A DNA stretch of 64,000 nt. Source: Stemphylium vesicarium. Taxonomy: Eukaryota; Ascomycota; Dothideomycetes; Pleosporales; Pleosporaceae. How positions within the stretch are numbered: the first letter of the stretch is position 1; each line of letters begins with the position of its first letter. The translations under genes were made by a program, and so were the position numbers. Positions 1 to 11,603 of the stretch are shown here, piece by piece. Location of the stretch: NCBI GenBank assembly GCA_004380135.1, contig QXCR01000043.1:1-64000 (forward strand), in the 5' to 3' direction. Under the pieces are notes generated by a model, which was given only the letters and a program-made list of their open reading frames with translations, searched no databases and was not told the DNA's origin.

Positions 1-649
1 TCCTCGCTGAGTCTGTTGCCATCCTGTCCATCCCATTCCCTAGGGATGGTTGGGATGTCCTGCCATCCCGAGGACCTCTGCCATCCCGGATGGCAGATCT
101 TGGCGGGACGGCACATCACGTGATCCGTGTGCTGTCATCCTGTGGTTCTCCGCCATCCCGGATGGCGAGCCTTGGCGGGATGGCACGTCACGTGATCTGC
201 GTGCCCCTCGCTGATCATTATCCTTCGTTTCGTGCGACAGCTGGCCTCCAGCTTCGCTTTCCCTGACCGAAGGATTCGACCTGCTGTTATCTGTAACAAC
301 AGGATAGAAACCTAGGGCAGAATACCTAGAGGGCTATAGTAGATTACTTTATCGCAGTTAGAGGAGGCTATAGTCTTAGTGTTAAGAAGAGGCTGCAGAG
401 TCTCTACTCCGTAATAAGGCAACTAACGGCATCTATAACTTAGGGAATTAGCACTATAGCGAGGCCTAATTTGTATGTAAAAAAAGTGATTAGTTTGAAT
501 AAGTTACCTAATCAGTTCAGTTTGAGCTTAGCTAGGAGCCAATTCAATCAGTTTGCTTAGCTTTTTCGGCCTGCTTCTTGCAGTTCAATTCAAGCCAGGG
601 GTTGCAAACTGACTGAACGGATTGTTGACATCTCTGAAAATGACTGCAT
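1..649. mobile_element. Probable transposon remnant with tandem repeat
   Basis: No open frame of note. The first 200 bases hold two copies of a unit of about 72 bp, each with a CCATCCCGGATGGC near-palindrome (81 and 153) and a TCACGTGA palindrome (116 and 188). From about 270 the sequence becomes AT-richer and codeless, and between about 500 and 620 it has scattered CAGTTCAGT/ACTGAAC words that recur near 18.6 kb. This fits the edge of a decayed element, possibly an LTR, but no target duplication or coding domain is visible. Confidence 0.4.
47..200. repeat. Two-copy tandem repeat, about 72-bp period
   Basis: Two imperfect direct copies are offset by 72 bp, judged from the positions of CCATCCCGG (81, 153) and TCACGTGA (116, 188). 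Each copy is itself rich in inverted repeats (GCCATCC / GGATGGC). Differences between copies are mostly transitions. The left edge is approximate. Confidence 0.65.
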
Positions 650-1811
650 TCAATCTATCACGATGATCTCCGGATCTACCCGCGGACGCTTCCGAGTGCG
701 CGTCTCTATGATGGTTACTTCGTCTTCGTCATCCACGGCCAGTTCTCTTTTGATATGTGCTTTGCTCTCTGTCTTTGGCCTTCTGACATCGCCTTCAGCC
801 TCTCGCTAGCAACAAGTCAGTATGATCGATGAGAAAAATTAGCGCACACACTTACCCGTCGCATGCGTCGCAACAACTCCCTCAACTCCGCTGGGCTGAG
901 CTCTTCTTCAGGTCTGTCCTCTAGCGGAACTCTCGCTGTGTCGTTAAATGGGATAACCCTGAGAGCTTCCAGGCTCGCTGTGGTGAAGCTTTCGTTAATC
1001 GTTGCGCTAGGATGGAGGCATGGTCATGGCTCACCCAGAGATCGATACTTGAAGTGAAAGGTTGCGAATGGTCCATCGCCAATGAGATCGTACAATGTAC
1101 GTTTTGACAAGAAATATTTCCTTCGGGATTTACGGGGGTTCGATAGGCTTTGGGATCGTATTAGCCTTATATAGGGTGGTGTCCAGATGAGGTTACGAAC
1201 ATTGCTTGGTGCGATAGCGCCTCTCCTTTGAGTGCCTTCTCTGGGACTTCTTCTAACGCTTCCAGGTCATGGTGTCTCACATACCGTACCCTATCATCTT
1301 CAGATTCCTGGAAATTCGTGATGAACTGGAACGACAAGGTAATACACCCTTTACTACTAAGGGCGTGCCTTAAGGCTGCAACGTTGGGGGCTGGCCCACG
1401 AGTCTCTTCCACTGCAAGGACATGTGAACAGACAACAATAAATAGGCTTTTTTAGAAATTACCTATATCCAGTTCGGAGAAGCAAAACTTCTGCTTCATC
1501 CATTCTCCGTCGCGTTGCCAGCGAACAACCTCTTTCTTCTGGACGTCATCGTAGAGTTTTCCTCGGGGACAATACCACTTAACCATGGGTTTTCCGTCGA
1601 TGGCAAGACGCATCAAGACATCATAGCGGGTGGGGAATGGGGGCTTGAATTGAGCTGACAGGGCGAAACTGGCCCCTGTTTTAGCTTCGACGTATTTTGT
1701 GGTAGTGTTCGGCGCAGGATCCTCATCGCTATCGTCATCGTATTCTTGCAGGGGCCGACCACGGACCAAAACTACGACCTCTAAGCCAGGATGAGTGGTG
1801 GATGCAACCAT
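650..1811 (-). CDS. DUF7918-family protein
   Basis: The protein starts MVASTTHPGLEVVVLVRG and has the layout of the fungal DUF7918 family: a GLEV start, an acidic linker, a KYVEAKTG block, a KGEALSHQ block, the core PFATFHFKYRSL, then a basic tail ending RPRVDPEIIVID and a stop at 650-652. Exon 1 is 1811-1463; exon 2 starts at 1411 after a CAG acceptor, and further introns lie near 1030 (GTGAGC donor) and 830 (GTAAGT donor, CTAG acceptor). The boundary near 1165-1200 changes frame and I could not resolve it: it is either an unusual splice or a frameshift. Molecular function is unknown for the family, which is expanded in Pleosporales. A broken relative lies at 17417-18364. Confidence 0.7.
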
Positions 1812-2462
1812 GGTTTCCCTAATAGATGAATGGATGGATGGGTGATATCGTACTCGTCTTGACAATAGGTCTTGCTGTACCACAAGGCTGAGAGATTGGC
1901 AAGCGTGATGGTTGGCGCGACCAGCTCAGCGTCAAGTTTCCATAGATGCAGGTGGCCCGAAGCATGTGGCTGATCAACGTAAGGCGTGAAATATCGCGAG
2001 TGCTTGCGCAGGGTGATGATAGTAATGGGGGGTGGAGAGATGCAGGCAGGTTGCGGCGCAGCTAGAAGCGGGGCCGCCCAGGCTCCATGGCTGCGCCGCA
2101 ACCTGCCGCTATGCTGAATAAGGAAAGGCGTTGCAGCTGGCTGGAATGAATGCTACGGCCTTGCGAAAGCAACGCCTCTCGCTGTTGGGACTCCAAATGA
2201 TTTTCGAGAACAGCCGAAGCCACTTATCCTGATACATGACACCATGTTCAGCAGTCAATGAATGATCGTCTGCGGGATTAATTCGACTTACAGGATTCAA
2301 CTTGATAACCCGGGTATGTTTCTACGACCTTGCCACCCGGTAAACTTAGTGCAGGGCGCGGTAACACAGGTAGTAACCTTAGAATCATATGGGGCACAAA
2401 TCAATTCTCCAGGAACATGCCCCACCTTCTTCTCCTTCCCAGTCTTACACGCAACAACGACT
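1812..2462. other. Divergent intergenic region with inverted repeat
   Basis: This separates the minus-strand DUF7918 gene from the plus-strand FAD oxidoreductase and must hold both promoters. Apart from the inverted repeat at 2046-2106 I see no feature. Open frames here have no recognisable content. Confidence 0.5.
2046..2106. repeat. 16-bp perfect inverted repeat
   Basis: GCAGGTTGCGGCGCAG at 2046-2061 is the exact reverse complement of 2091-2106, with a 29-nt spacer. It could form a GC-rich hairpin or mark a small foldback element. It lies about 240-300 bp upstream of the DUF7918 start codon. Confidence 0.85.
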
Positions 2463-3953
2463 ATGGAGACTACAAGCTCACATCAATGCGACAGTCTACT
2501 CAATGCAAGGCTTCAAAGCCTGGTTTTACTACCAGAGTCTGACGCCTACGTCAAGCGCGAGGCATCGTATTGGGCGGCCAATACCCCGCTACATCCCAGA
2601 TGCATCATTCAGCCACGCACATCGGAGGACGTCTCGGAAGTTGTGAAGGTGCTCGCCAATGTCGACGGCCTTGTCGCTGTCCGAAGCGGTGGACATACTC
2701 AGTGGATGGGATCTAACGATGTTGATCAAGGTGTCACGATTGATCTTGGTCGCATGACTGACGTGACCTACGATACAGGGTCGAAGCTGGCCTCGCTTCA
2801 GCCCGGTTCACGTTGGGGCGATGTCTATGAGAAGCTTTTGGATCATTCAGTCTGCGTCACTGGTGGTCGCGACGGCAACGTAGGCATAGGCGGCTTCTTG
2901 ACCGGCGGAGGAAACTCGTACTATGCGGGGATGTACGGGCTGGCTTGCGACAACGTCGCAAACTTCGAAATCGTCCTTGCCAGTGGCGATATCGTTAACG
3001 CAAATGCCGAATCGTACTCGGATCTCTGGAGCGCTCTCAAGGGCGGCTCTGGCAATTTTGGCATAGTGACTCGTTTCGACATGTACACGTTTCCAGCGCA
3101 AGACCTCTGGGGCGGTATCCGAGCCGCGAACAGGAGTGAGGGAGACCAGCTCGCGCAGTCTATGGTGAACTTTACGGACAACAACGAGAAGAACCCAGGG
3201 GATGCGTACATCATCAGCTACACCTTCGGCCCCAGCGCTCCTGACGTCCTCGTCGCTCACGTCATTGTTAATACCGACGGTATGATCAATGCATCAGCAT
3301 TTGGAGAGATCCAAGAGATACCGGTCGTCATAGATGATGTCAGAAGCAGGAGTATGGCAAATATGGCCGATAGCTACCTGCTCCCAGGCAGCCAGCAGTA
3401 TGTTCAGTTCCCCCCCCCCCCCCACTTTTGCTCTGCTAAATAAAGCAGACAAGTCTGGTTCTCTCGCACTTTCAAGAATGATGTCGAGATAATCAAGAAG
3501 GCAGCTGCCATGCACGATGAGCTTGTGAAAGAGATCAAAAGCTTGATTCCAGGCGACAGTAATTTCACAACTCAGTGCCTTTTCCAACCCATGCCGACCC
3601 TGTTCGCACAACGCTCGATTGATCGCGGAGGCAACATGCTGGGTCTTGACAAAGTCAAGGAAAATGCTCTTCTATGGCTCATTACAGGCTCTACGGAGAC
3701 CCCTGAGCATCATTCAGTCATGCGGGAGAAATTAGCAAACTTCTCAGCCGCGCTCATAGATTTCGGCGGGGCTAGGAGCAGCAACATCGATTGGCAGTAT
3801 CTGAACTATGTCGACCAGACACAGAACCCGCTCAAAAGCTACGGAAAGCAGAATGTTAAATTCGTGCGTAAGACAGCGGCCAAGTATGATCCCTCTGGCA
3901 TGTTTCAGAAGAAGGTGGTGTCGGGGTGGAAGATTTCGAACCTTGATGCATGA
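2463..3953 (+). CDS. FAD-linked oxidoreductase (BBE/PCMH type)
   Basis: The first half is an FAD-binding PCMH domain: VRSGGHTQW carries the His expected to bind FAD covalently, and GGRDGNVGIGGFLTGGG is the second FAD loop. In bicovalent BBE enzymes a Cys sits at that second position; here it is not evident, suggesting a single covalent link. The C-terminus has the BBE-like block DWQYLNYVD and ends with the usual KYDPSGMFQ motif. Two exons, 2463-3397 and 3449-3953, give 479 aa; the 51-bp intron contains a 14-C run. I chose METTSSHQC as start because the homologous part begins just after it, but the frame is open to 2262 and a secretion signal in another upstream exon is possible. Substrate unknown. 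It neighbours a regulator and an SDR. Confidence 0.85.
3410..3423 (+). repeat. Homopolymer run of 14 C inside an intron
   Basis: The run lies within the 51-bp intron of the FAD oxidoreductase, between its GTATGT donor at 3398 and GCAG acceptor ending at 3448. Read through, it gives a frame that stops soon after, so the intron could be mistaken for a frameshift. Confidence 0.9.
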
Positions 3954-4489
3954 CCTGGCCACGATTCCATGATGTGTAGGCTCGTGTTTCGAAATATGGT
4001 GGATCGTTTTCTACATGTCATCATGGATTATATCTCCATCTCAGAGCATTGTCCCATCTCCGTCGCCAGGAATGTTTGTCTTCGAGAAGCTACTTCAAAG
4101 CCTCAACAGCAAAACGTGGGCCCTGTTGTATGGTGATGACCAAGGACAAGTTGACCGCTGATTAGTAGCAAAAATAATCTTAATCAGCGTCTAATATGAG
4201 AGATAAAATTTTGGGAAATTTGCGCAGCAACCTGGCCCTCTATGCCCGGTCCCGAAATCCTTCGCAGACAAGCGCTAAACCGTGTGTGGTTCGACAAGGA
4301 TGCAACAGCCGCTAGGAGATAATCGCCTCGTTCTCATCATCACACTCTGACTCGGTGCTGTGCTCAAACATTATTCTTCCTTTCGATTTTTATAAAACCT
4401 GCTGTTCCTTTACAGAAATCTCTGCTGATCTCGTCAGCCCTGCGCATTGCGCCATTGCCTCTCTCGTCAATTGACTACTCCGACAGAGC
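3954..4489. other. Intergenic region and TF promoter
   Basis: Between the oxidoreductase stop and the Zn2Cys6 gene. A TATAAAA at 4391-4397 lies about 95 bp before the regulator's ATG and is the best core promoter candidate. Nothing else is recognised. Confidence 0.45.
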
Positions 4490-6553
4490 ATGGATCCACC
4501 GCCACGCTTAGCTTGCCAGCAATGCAAGTCCCGGAAAATCAAATGCGACAAAGGCGCTCCATGCTCGGCTTGCAGGAGTGCAGGTCTCAGTTGCCATTCC
4601 GTGCAGCGGGCGCGGCTCCCTCGCGGCAAGACGGCGAAGACACGGTCCCAGAACAAGGACCTGGAAGCTCGCGTCGCACGGATTGAAAACCTACTAGAAC
4701 AACAAGCTGCGACATTGAGGGTATCAGATGCTCTTCCAAAAAATCCAGGTGCGGATCTCGTAAGCTCAAAAGGTGTAGAGGCAAACAAAGCTTCCCCGAA
4801 GAGCATGAGCGACCTGGTGGCACCTGACTTCTGGAGCGCACTTTCAAATGAGGTTTACGGATTGCGAGAAGCGCTGGAAGACGACGATGAGGAGATCCCG
4901 GATGGCGCAAAAGAAGCAGAGCCTCTAGGCGAATCGATTAACGACGCGTTTGGTACAAGGGCCATGCTGTTCGCCAGAAGTACTGATGATGATTACACCC
5001 ATGTTCATCCTCCATCGCCAGTACGAACAGTATTGCTAAGTCTCTACAAAGAACGAGTCGACAGTGTATACAAGATAGGTCACTGGCCGACGGTGCTCAC
5101 TATGATCGAAACCAATCATGCGCGGGCGCAAGATGATCCGCTCTCAGTCTCGGAACAAACGCTAGAGTATGCTATATACTTCATGGCACTTTGCAGCATC
5201 TCCGACACTGAAGCTGAAGAAATGGGGCTGGGCGTCAGAGTTTTCATGCTCCAGCAGTACAGAGCCTCTGTGGAGAGCCTTTTCGCTAAGTCAAACTTGC
5301 TACAGAAGCCCGATCTGATCGTGCTCCAAGCATTCGTCATATATCTCGTACGTTGGAAGTTGCGGAACCTCTCAGTTTCCCTCATGAAGACTTTTGACAA
5401 GCTATTATAGGTAGGCTTGCGGACATGCCTGAGTGGCGCTTATACTTGGACGCTCATAGCTATCGCAGTACGAGCCGCCACCGCGCTAAGACTTGGTGAT
5501 GAAAGCACACAACGCCTTTCTCCATTCGAGGTCCAACTTCGTCGGCGCTTATTCTTCGCGATCGGCATCTTAGACACTCACTCGGCTTTGGATCGCGGCA
5601 CAATACCAATTCTGCCCTCAGTGGCCTTCCAAGCGCCTCCGTTGAACATCAGCGACAATGAAATGTCGTCTCCAAACAATGTACCAGTAGCCTCATCTTC
5701 AGGCTCCACCGATATGTCGCATACTGCTATGATCTACGAAGCAATGATTTGCCAACGCAGACTATACGAGATGTCCAACGGCACTGAGAACGGCTGGGAG
5801 CAATGGTCAAACAAGATGGAACTGCTTGCTGATTTTGAAAGATCGGTGATGAGCAGCCACGCGCATTCGAATAGCTCTTCTGAGCCGTTACGACTCCTCC
5901 AGAAGATGTCGGCCCAGAAGATCGTGGTAAGCATGCAACTGTTGGCTCGAAGACCGCCCTACCGACAACCTCGCGATGTCGTCCCACCGTGGGACGACTT
6001 CGACATCATGAAAGCGGCAACAGAAGTTTTGGAACAGCACTTGCAGCCTATACCCGTTGAGCTGCGACCTTGGACCTGGAAAAATTGGGTGCAATGGCAT
6101 GGGCTCGCTGTCGTTCTTGCTGAACTAATGGTACGGCCGCAAGACGCATTTTCAGAACGCGCCTACTCGATTGCGACGCGCAGTTTTCATCACTATGCGC
6201 AACTGGTAGCAGACTCGGAGACCGGTCTGCTTTGGAAACCGATTGCAAAGCTTATGCGGCGAGTTCAGCAGATGAGACAGGTTCAACATCCTGAAGCGAC
6301 GCAGGTTCAATTGAATTGCGCTGGCTCAATTGACGGTTCGTTGACGGCACCAGAACAGATGTGCTCCATGGCGCAGGACGATTACCAGTTCTTCGATGTC
6401 TCAAATTGGGAAATGAACATCGACCCTTTGGATACGACCTTTTTTGACCTCGGAGACACTTCTCAATCATACCATCCGATAGAATCTGCCAACGACACAC
6501 CATGGCTTGGGTGGGATTCTTTTGTTCAAGACCTCAACTATCCATCGTTATGA
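4490..6553 (+). CDS. Zn2Cys6 transcription factor
   Basis: The N-terminus carries a fungal Zn2Cys6 binuclear cluster, CQQCKSRKIKCDKGAPCSAC continuing to a sixth Cys (residues about 10-37), followed by a basic linker and a short coiled coil (RVARIENLLEQQ), the usual DNA-binding and dimerisation unit. The remainder resembles the fungal-specific middle homology region (HPPSPVRTVLLSLY; RRLFFAIGILDTHSALDRG). Exons 4490-5347 and 5411-6553 join in phase 0 across an intron with GTACGT donor and TATAG acceptor, giving 666 aa. It sits between the FAD oxidoreductase and an SDR and may regulate them; that is inferred from position only. Confidence 0.88.
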
Positions 6554-6616
6554 CCGCAACAAGCCCCCTAAACACCATAGTCATGTCTAAAAAATCGTCA
6601 GCCAGACGCATCTTCT

Positions 6617-7701
6617 TCAGCGAATGAACCCTGCTACTTCAGGAGCCACCTTCTCAATCCTGATCATCAAATCCCTCCACACCTTCTTCTTCACCCTTTC
6701 CCCTCTCTCGCTACGCACAAACTGCGACTCGCCCTTCACCCGACACCCCGACAAATACACGCCATGACTCTCCTCCCCAGCCGCCAACGCATGAAGATAA
6801 GCGCGGCTCCCCTTCTCCGCCGTCCATCCCATGAGCGCAAACGCCACCCGCTCCCCAAGCGGATGCGGCTTTGCGCGTGAAAGCTCCGTCCCGCACCACC
6901 CGGGATTAACCAGATTGACAACAACACGTGAGTAATCTATGCGACTATCGCGCAGGGCGGCGACGAGCCCATGGAAACAAAGATGGTCCATGAGCTTACT
7001 GAGCGCATACCGCCATATGATATCCGTGTTTGCGGGCTCGCTGAGCCTATCGAAGAGATCCGTGTCTAGGGCTAGACCTGTGTCGAACTCTTCATCAGGT
7101 CCGAAGATGTGGTACATGGAGCCGCAAAATGTCAGTGTCGTTTGTACGCCGTACGTTGTAGATGTTTCATTGAGTTTGGGCAGGATGGCAATGGCGGAGA
7201 GGAAAGTGGAGACTACGTTGACGGCAAGATGCATCTCGAGGTGCTCTGCGACGCGGTATTCTTGCAGCTCCATTCCAGCGTTTGCGATGAAGGCGTCGAG
7301 ACGCGGGAGTTGGGTGCGCACGCGCGTGCTGAATGCAAGCACGGAGTTGTAGTCTGTGAGATCTAGCTCCCAGACTTGGGTATTACATGTGCTGGGATCG
7401 CATTTTGTATCTCGGAAAATGGCCTCTACTGCACTCTCGCCTTTGAAGGTATTGCGGCATGCGAGGATGATGTTGGATGCGTTCTTTCGGGCTCTGGGGG
7501 GTTCGATCACTCGTGGTTAGTTGGGAGAATTGTGGGAGTGAGGTTGGGTTAGGCTTACAGGTGTTTCGCACACTCTAGACCAAGACCGGTGTTCGCTCCT
7601 GTGACGATGATCGTCTTCCCGTTCAGATCCATATCCGGGACCCATGTTTTGCCAAAAGCCTGGCCGATCAGCATATCCACGACTTCGCTGAGTGGAGCCA
7701 T
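6617..7701 (-). CDS. Short-chain dehydrogenase/reductase
   Basis: An NAD(P)-dependent Rossmann oxidoreductase of the classical SDR superfamily. The cofactor loop TGANTGLG is in exon 1; exon 2 has the NAG block (IANAGME) and the catalytic YxxxK as YALSK, with NPGWCGTEL after it. Exon 1 is 7701-7559 and exon 2 is 7493-6617; joining at the CCCCAG acceptor restores CAKHLARKNASNIILACRN, typical of retinol-dehydrogenase/WWOX-like fungal SDRs, giving 339 aa. It converges on the Zn2Cys6 gene with only 63 bp between the stops. Substrate unknown. Confidence 0.88.
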
Positions 7702-8319
7702 GGCGTAAAGCTTGTGTTGGAGGCGCGAAGACCCAGTATTGAGTGCGTGAACAATAGTACTTTGAAATGTCGCAATGTGGTATCAATCTTCTGTTCATGG
7801 GGTTTGGACTGTTTATAGGGAGTGCATTGACGATGTTGCTCGCTGGCAGCCCGAGGCCGCAAAAGGCGCAGAAGCCGCAAAATCCGTTCAGAGACTCTAG
7901 AAGCCGATGGCTCAAGTCTACGCTCTCTTGAACATATTCTTACTATCATTTACCACGATATCAGAATTACTGTAGTCGCAAAAGGTATTGCCATCAATCG
8001 TCTGTTTAGTCGCATGTTCATGATCAGCACATTATCTTGTGCCCTCGTTGAACTTGTCGTCGAGCGAAGCTCGCGCCCATCACAAACGACTGTAGCGAGG
8101 CTTCATTCATGGCATTCTAGGACTTAAAATATGCGGTTGTTCAATTCCTTACCGCTCTCCGACCAAACGCAGTAAAGGCAGTGCTAACAACAGTTTGGGG
8201 GCCAGTTTGAGGGATGGCCCCCAAGCTGACATGCCTGCCATGTGGAGCCGAACTACTGATCAAAGATTAGCGAGGAGGCAAGATCTGGAGAGGCGACGCG
8301 CAAACGGCTGACGTGCACG

Positions 8320-8333
8320 CCCCCCCCCCCCCC
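8320..8333 (+). repeat. Homopolymer run of 14 C
   Basis: A 14-C run as long as the one in the oxidoreductase intron, in non-coding DNA and followed by an AT-rich segment. Confidence 0.9.
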
Positions 8334-11300
8334 GAAGGGAAAAACGAGACAAACTCCGTTATTTCTGAATCTTTCACAACGCTGCAACGTAAAAGATCTC
8401 TAATAAAAAAAATACAAGGCAAAGTTATACCTATAAAGAATAGTATTTTTAAATAAATTAAGTACATATTATAACGCTATTGTGGTGTTGTAAGGGTAAG
8501 AAGATCGCCTCTCGGTAAAAAGTATCGCATTTTTCCCTTCCCCCTGGTGCACGTGCGCTCCCGCCGTGTACCTGCTCGAACTGTCGTTGCCTGATTGATG
8601 GCAAGCTAACTGCTTACTACCATCAGCCTCGCAAGATGCTCGTAATGCATACTAGCCTGCTGCATAGGGCATGTTCGTATAAGATTATTGTAATTCGTAC
8701 ACGCAATCGTATGCGTCGTATTATTGCCGTTCGGCGTACTGCCAATGCCGCAAGGCCGGTCACTATAGTCAAGACTCGTGCAATATACGACGCTGACAAT
8801 ATCATGAGTAATAACCCTGTCGGTGTTATCTTAGGTCCGAAAATGGTCGGGCACGTTGGTTCGGCGTAACGTCGCTCGAAATCCGGCCGGGGGTTGATAC
8901 CACCGGTCCAGGAAACGGCAAAATAGAAAAGTGCTTTTGAATGTTGAGGACCAACAAGCACGGAGATGGTAGTCAGCGCTGACGATAAGATCAGGGTCGT
9001 CTGATCCTCGGCTAGTGTAGCCTGGAAAGTCCGGAGCAACTCCGCATCTCAGCACTGGTGTCGCGGAACCCACAGAATTGAGTTGCATCTCATAGCAAGC
9101 AAAAGAAATCAAATGTGTCCATAGTGCGACACACTGAAAAGTGTTTGTAATGCGCACGCGGTGTATGACGTTATAGTCGTGTACCAAAGTGCCATGGGGA
9201 ACGAAACGGGATTGGGCAGCCGGAGCAGTGTTACATCCCTGAAGCCCTCCTAAGCCCAATGACAATGTTGGGTGGCAGAACCTCGGGTTGACGTGTACCC
9301 TGCATGCGCTCGCTGAAAAACTTCTCCGGTGCAGGAAGGCTGCATTGATTGATAAGAAGACAGGAATAGTAAAACATGTCAAGAAAAGGTAAATCTGGCA
9401 AGTTGTCAGTATATTGGCCAAGTATGTCACGGCTGCGACATGAGTGGAGAAAGTCAGAAACACGCGATCCGTCGTCATGATCGGCAGACAAGCAGCTGTT
9501 CAGAGCAGGTGGAGTGGCAGAAACTTCGACGAAATCAAGTTGATGCAGGGTCCTCATCATCCCGCGATCTCGGATTGGCGGGCAGATGAGCTAAGGGTGA
9601 TGGCGCCCGCACAACCGTTGACGATCGATGACTGCATCGAGACGGCTTCCAGAAGTGATGTGCACGTTGATGCCCAGGCAGGATATTGACTTCGTAGTCA
9701 AAGGAAAAGATGTTCATTTGCAAAGTATCGCTTCGCAAAAATAGAAGGGTGCAAGCAAAAGGACTTCACGGCAGTTGTGCTGGCCGAGTTGCGGGCGAAT
9801 CTTGGGGGAGGAAACCTCGGAGATGATGTCATGGCTTGTCGTAAGCGAAAGACTAGCGTTTATCCGGTACGACGGACGAGTAGATGAGGTAAGAGCGAGT
9901 GTAGGCGCATGATTTACTCCATCTGTGTAAAAGTGTAAGACATAAGAAAGATGTGTATTCCGTCTAACATACCCGACGACTACAACGAGCCTCGGGTGGC
10001 CGTGCATCTGCTTAGAAATGTGGCTGGTGTCTTCTATCGGCGAATGAATGGTCCAGAACTTCGGAGAAGCCGGGGGTGAGACGCGTCCGTGCACACGGTA
10101 GGGCTGCACTGCCACATGGAAGTGCACTGGACCCTGCATAACCCTATCGATCTTACCCGTTCTGGTCCGCCGATGCGATGCCACGTTGGCCCAGGGCTGC
10201 TATGCGACTCCACAGAATGCTTGCAGCACGTTGCAGTTACTTTCTTTCAGCGCGCACAGTGCAGGGAAAGTCTCAGTGAAGAGTTTTCTTTGTGTAATGC
10301 TGGTTGGGCCAGGCCTATACAGTTGTCGCACCGGCGATGCCGCGGTAGACCAAGGATTCGGCCACTGCCCCGGCGGAAGTACAGGTTCCACCTGCGGGTT
10401 AGATGGGATCTTCTAGAGTATTGAGCTGGCATGTGCATGACCCGGTTCATTGGTTCGTCGTCGGATCTCCGGTTTCAACATCGCATCTGGGCGATGTGCG
10501 TCCGAGTTGCCAACAGTGTGGTGCGGGAGCCGTTTGGCCACCAGGCCTAGCTATCAATAGTACAGGGCAGAGTATGGGGTAAGGCTATCGACGGATCTCT
10601 CTCTACATGGGACCACATGGTCCCTGGACTCTTGCGTGGCCTGATAGCCCAAGAGCTGAAAGCAGCGTGACATTCAATACTCGAATATTGAAACGACAGC
10701 CGTGACTCACGCGTCCATGCATGTGACTTGTCGACGATGGCGAGAGCTGTGGCTGAAGCATCCGCGCACTCCAGTCTGCTCGCCGTAAAGTTCAATCCCA
10801 TAGTGGACTGTCGCGCGTATACCGTGCATGAAGACGAGGCTGCTCAGCCCGTCTGGGGCCAGCGTACTCGTCCGTCACGAGGTAGGGCAACTAGTTGTTG
10901 GACCATTTACGGTCGTATTACCACAGTAGCGGCCCTAGCAATAGTCGGTCGCACGACGGCATACACACAACAGCCGACAGCTCACCAAGTTGACGGTCAG
11001 CGCGATGGCTAACGACGGTTCGGTTCGCAGGTGTAGTTTCAGGCGCAGTAGGATGCCTGCAAAGATCGCTCAGATGAGTACAAGCGATTGCTCGGTATTT
11101 TGGGAGCCGCCCGCATGTATTGAACGAAGCTATCTCGGCTGCCATCCGAACCCACATTGAAAATTTCGTATGGTCGAGAGTCCAGTACCAGGTTTTGCAC
11201 AGCCTTTCGGCCAGATAGGGCCCGGACACCGTATGCAGGGTATAAGGTGTGGGTGCTGTCGATCGCGCCGCTTCTTGCATGTTGGCGCTCGTTAGCGCGA

Positions 11301-11594
11301 CACCCCTGCAAGCCCTCCTCGATAGTTGCGTCATAGGGTGAGGTATGAAAGGAAAGCGTCTCCGCGCACTCATCACTCCCAAGCCGTTTAAACTATCGCT
11401 CAGCAATTAACAATCATTAACGGCTACTCTTAAGCACTCTTGATTCCGACATTCCGAGCATAGCCGGTCCAGAACACGACATTTCCACAGTCTTCCACCG
11501 ACTGCTGCCCCTAGATCACCTCATCGAGTGGTCTTTCACTCAAATCGGCGAGGCCTCCCGAGTCATCGGCCGGAAGCCCACTAGTATAAAGCAA

Positions 11595-11603
11595 CTTGCC
11601 ACC
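11595..11603 (-). promoter_or_regulatory. PACE-like site upstream of the C2H2 gene
   Basis: On the minus strand this reads GGTGGCAAG, one base from the yeast proteasome-associated control element GGTGGCAAA bound by Rpn4. It lies 35-43 bp before the ATG of a gene that itself looks Rpn4-like, which would suit autoregulation. A single near-match may be chance. Confidence 0.25.

Noticed and set aside
1781..2101. Minus-strand frame of 106 codons upstream of the DUF7918 start
   Set aside because: Overlaps the true start in another frame, covers the GC-rich inverted repeat and has no motif.
8831..9478. Minus-strand frame of 215 codons
   Set aside because: No recognisable domain, mixed composition, no splice partner; likely chance frame in gene-free DNA.
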